NCBI GenBank assembly: GCA_007122565.1
Contig: SKTJ01000134.1
Span: 1 to 6,886 of the forward strand
From: Syntrophomonadaceae bacterium
GTDB taxonomy: Bacteria; Bacillota; Dethiobacteria; DTU022; UBA8154
Reading direction: 5' to 3'
Length of the DNA stretch: 6,886 nt
The notes under the pieces: generated by a model
The model's input: only the letters and a program-made list of their open reading frames with translations
The model's database searches: none
What the model was told of the DNA's origin: nothing
Shown: positions 5,960 through 6,886 of the stretch, piece by piece
Layout of the letters: every line of letters starts with the position of its first letter
How positions within the stretch are numbered: the first letter of the stretch is position 1
Translations under genes and position numbers: made by a program

Positions 5960-6886
5960 ATGATTAACAAAGGGCGGGTCCGCAAATTCTTTCCTGGAGC
6001 GAATTCTGCTTACGGATTTTATTCTTTGTACGGGCATCTTTGCGGCTCTGCTACTGAAAAAGTGTTTATTTTAAAAGGAGGCCCCGGTACCGGTAAGTCC
6101 ACATTGCTGCGCAGGATCGGGGAAACGATGCGTAGCGACGGTTTTGATGTGGAGTACCACTACTGCTCGGCCGCTCCCCACTCCCTTGATGGAGTGGTCA
6201 TTCCCGCCGCAGGGGTGGCCCTGCTGGACGGTACAGCTCCCCATGTGGTGGATCCCCGCTACCCGGGAGCAGTGGAGCAGATTGTCAACCTGGGAGCTTT
6301 TTGGGACGAATCACATCTTGTAAAGCACAGGGAAACGATTCGTGCCCTTGTTGACGGTATCGGGTTATTTTACAAGCAGGCTTATATTTACCTCGCTGCT
6401 GCCAAAAGTTACCGCGATGCTGTGGATAGTTATTATGGGTTAAGCAATCATGAATACATAATGGCACTGGACAGTCTGGCTCTCGAACTGGTGGAAGAAA
6501 TACTCAACGGCAAGAGCCGTGCCCAGGGTCAAGCGGGACAACGCAAACTCTTTGCGTCAGCTATTACCTCACGTGGCACCATCAATCACCTGGAGAATCT
6601 GGTTAATTCCTATTCCCTCGTGTTTATGCTAGGGGGAGAGGACGGTTTTAATAAGCGAAAACTGATTGAAAGAGTAGCCGATGCTGCCATAGTCCGCGGT
6701 TTTTACGTGGAGACTTTCTGCTGTGCCCTTGACCCCCTGCAAATCGATCACCTCCTGATTCCCGAATTGGAGGTAGCTCTGGTAAACAGCATGGAACCCC
6801 ACTGTCCGGAGTTGGGGCAGATATATCGCCATATTAATACGGATCGCTTTGCCCTAAATCTGCCGGAGAAGGAAATGCAGGAAAAA
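5960..6886 (+). CDS. Two-half P-loop ATPase (PRK06851-like), 3' end cut off by the window
   Basis: The 309 visible codons run open to the right edge; relatives are, from memory, about 360 residues, so perhaps 50-60 are missing. The N-terminal half has FFPGANSAYGFYSLYG (10-25), a canonical Walker A GGPGTGKS (40-47, K46, S47), and the family stretch SLDGVVIPAAGVALLDGTAPHVVDP (about 75-99). The middle is helical (about 118-190). The second half repeats the layout: KLFASAITSRG (196-206), a P-loop position at 226-233, then ETFCCALDPLQIDHLLIPELEVALVNS (about 251-277), which mirrors VEYHYCSAAPHSLDGVVIPAAGVALLD in the first half. The second P-loop is degenerate (GEDGFNKR). I recognise a clostridial family of uncharacterised ATPases; the biological role is unknown. 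The ATG follows GGGGTGGG (5948-5955) by 4 nt. It is divergent from the chr operon. Confidence 0.88.
   Translation, partial: MINKGRVRKFFPGANSAYGFYSLYGHLCGSATEKVFILKGGPGTGKSTLLRRIGETMRSDGFDVEYHYCSAAPHSLDGVVIPAAGVALLDGTAPHVVDPRYPGAVEQIVNLGAFWDESHLVKHRETIRALVDGIGLFYKQAYIYLAAAKSYRDAVDSYYGLSNHEYIMALDSLALELVEEILNGKSRAQGQAGQRKLFASAITSRGTINHLENLVNSYSLVFMLGGEDGFNKRKLIERVADAAIVRGFYVETFCCALDPLQIDHLLIPELEVALVNSMEPHCPELGQIYRHINTDRFALNLPEKEMQEK

Overview
The window looks like chromosomal DNA of an anaerobic, Gram-positive Firmicute, probably a Peptococcaceae/Desulfotomaculum/Moorella-type clostridium. The signs are strong AGGAGG-type ribosome binding sites, sigma-A promoters with extended -10 boxes, GTG and TTG starts, moderate G+C, a short lipoprotein, paired half-size chromate transporters, and a two-half P-loop ATPase of a kind I know from clostridia. 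The taxonomic call is an inference from gene style, not from a marker gene.

Layout: a radical SAM enzyme gene runs off the left edge on the minus strand (start at 753). A 197-bp divergent region (754-950) separates it from a plus-strand run: a small PH-like protein (951-1361), threonine synthase thrC (1418-2926), a geranylgeranylglyceryl phosphate synthase-family prenyltransferase (3057-3809) with its own good promoter, a strong stem-loop terminator (3851-3878), and a small lipoprotein of unknown function (3914-4405). These meet two minus-strand ChrA-type transporter genes (4599-5126 and 5135-5725) head-on. The 193-bp convergent gap between them holds two nested inverted repeats. After a second divergent region (5726-5959), a plus-strand P-loop ATPase runs off the right edge. 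No gene-free stretch exceeds about 235 bp. I see no rRNA, tRNA, CRISPR array, insertion sequence or prophage gene.

The genes do not form one obvious pathway. thrC may be co-transcribed with the PH-like gene. The two chr genes form a tight operon and probably act as one heterodimeric transporter. The prenyltransferase is the most striking gene: its sequence is closer to archaeal ether-lipid GGGP synthases than to the PcrB proteins of Bacillus, and parts of its substrate-binding motifs differ from the archaeal form. I found no clear sign of a new multi-gene system. The best leads are this enzyme, the degenerate second P-loop of the ATPase, and a family of short palindromic intergenic repeats.
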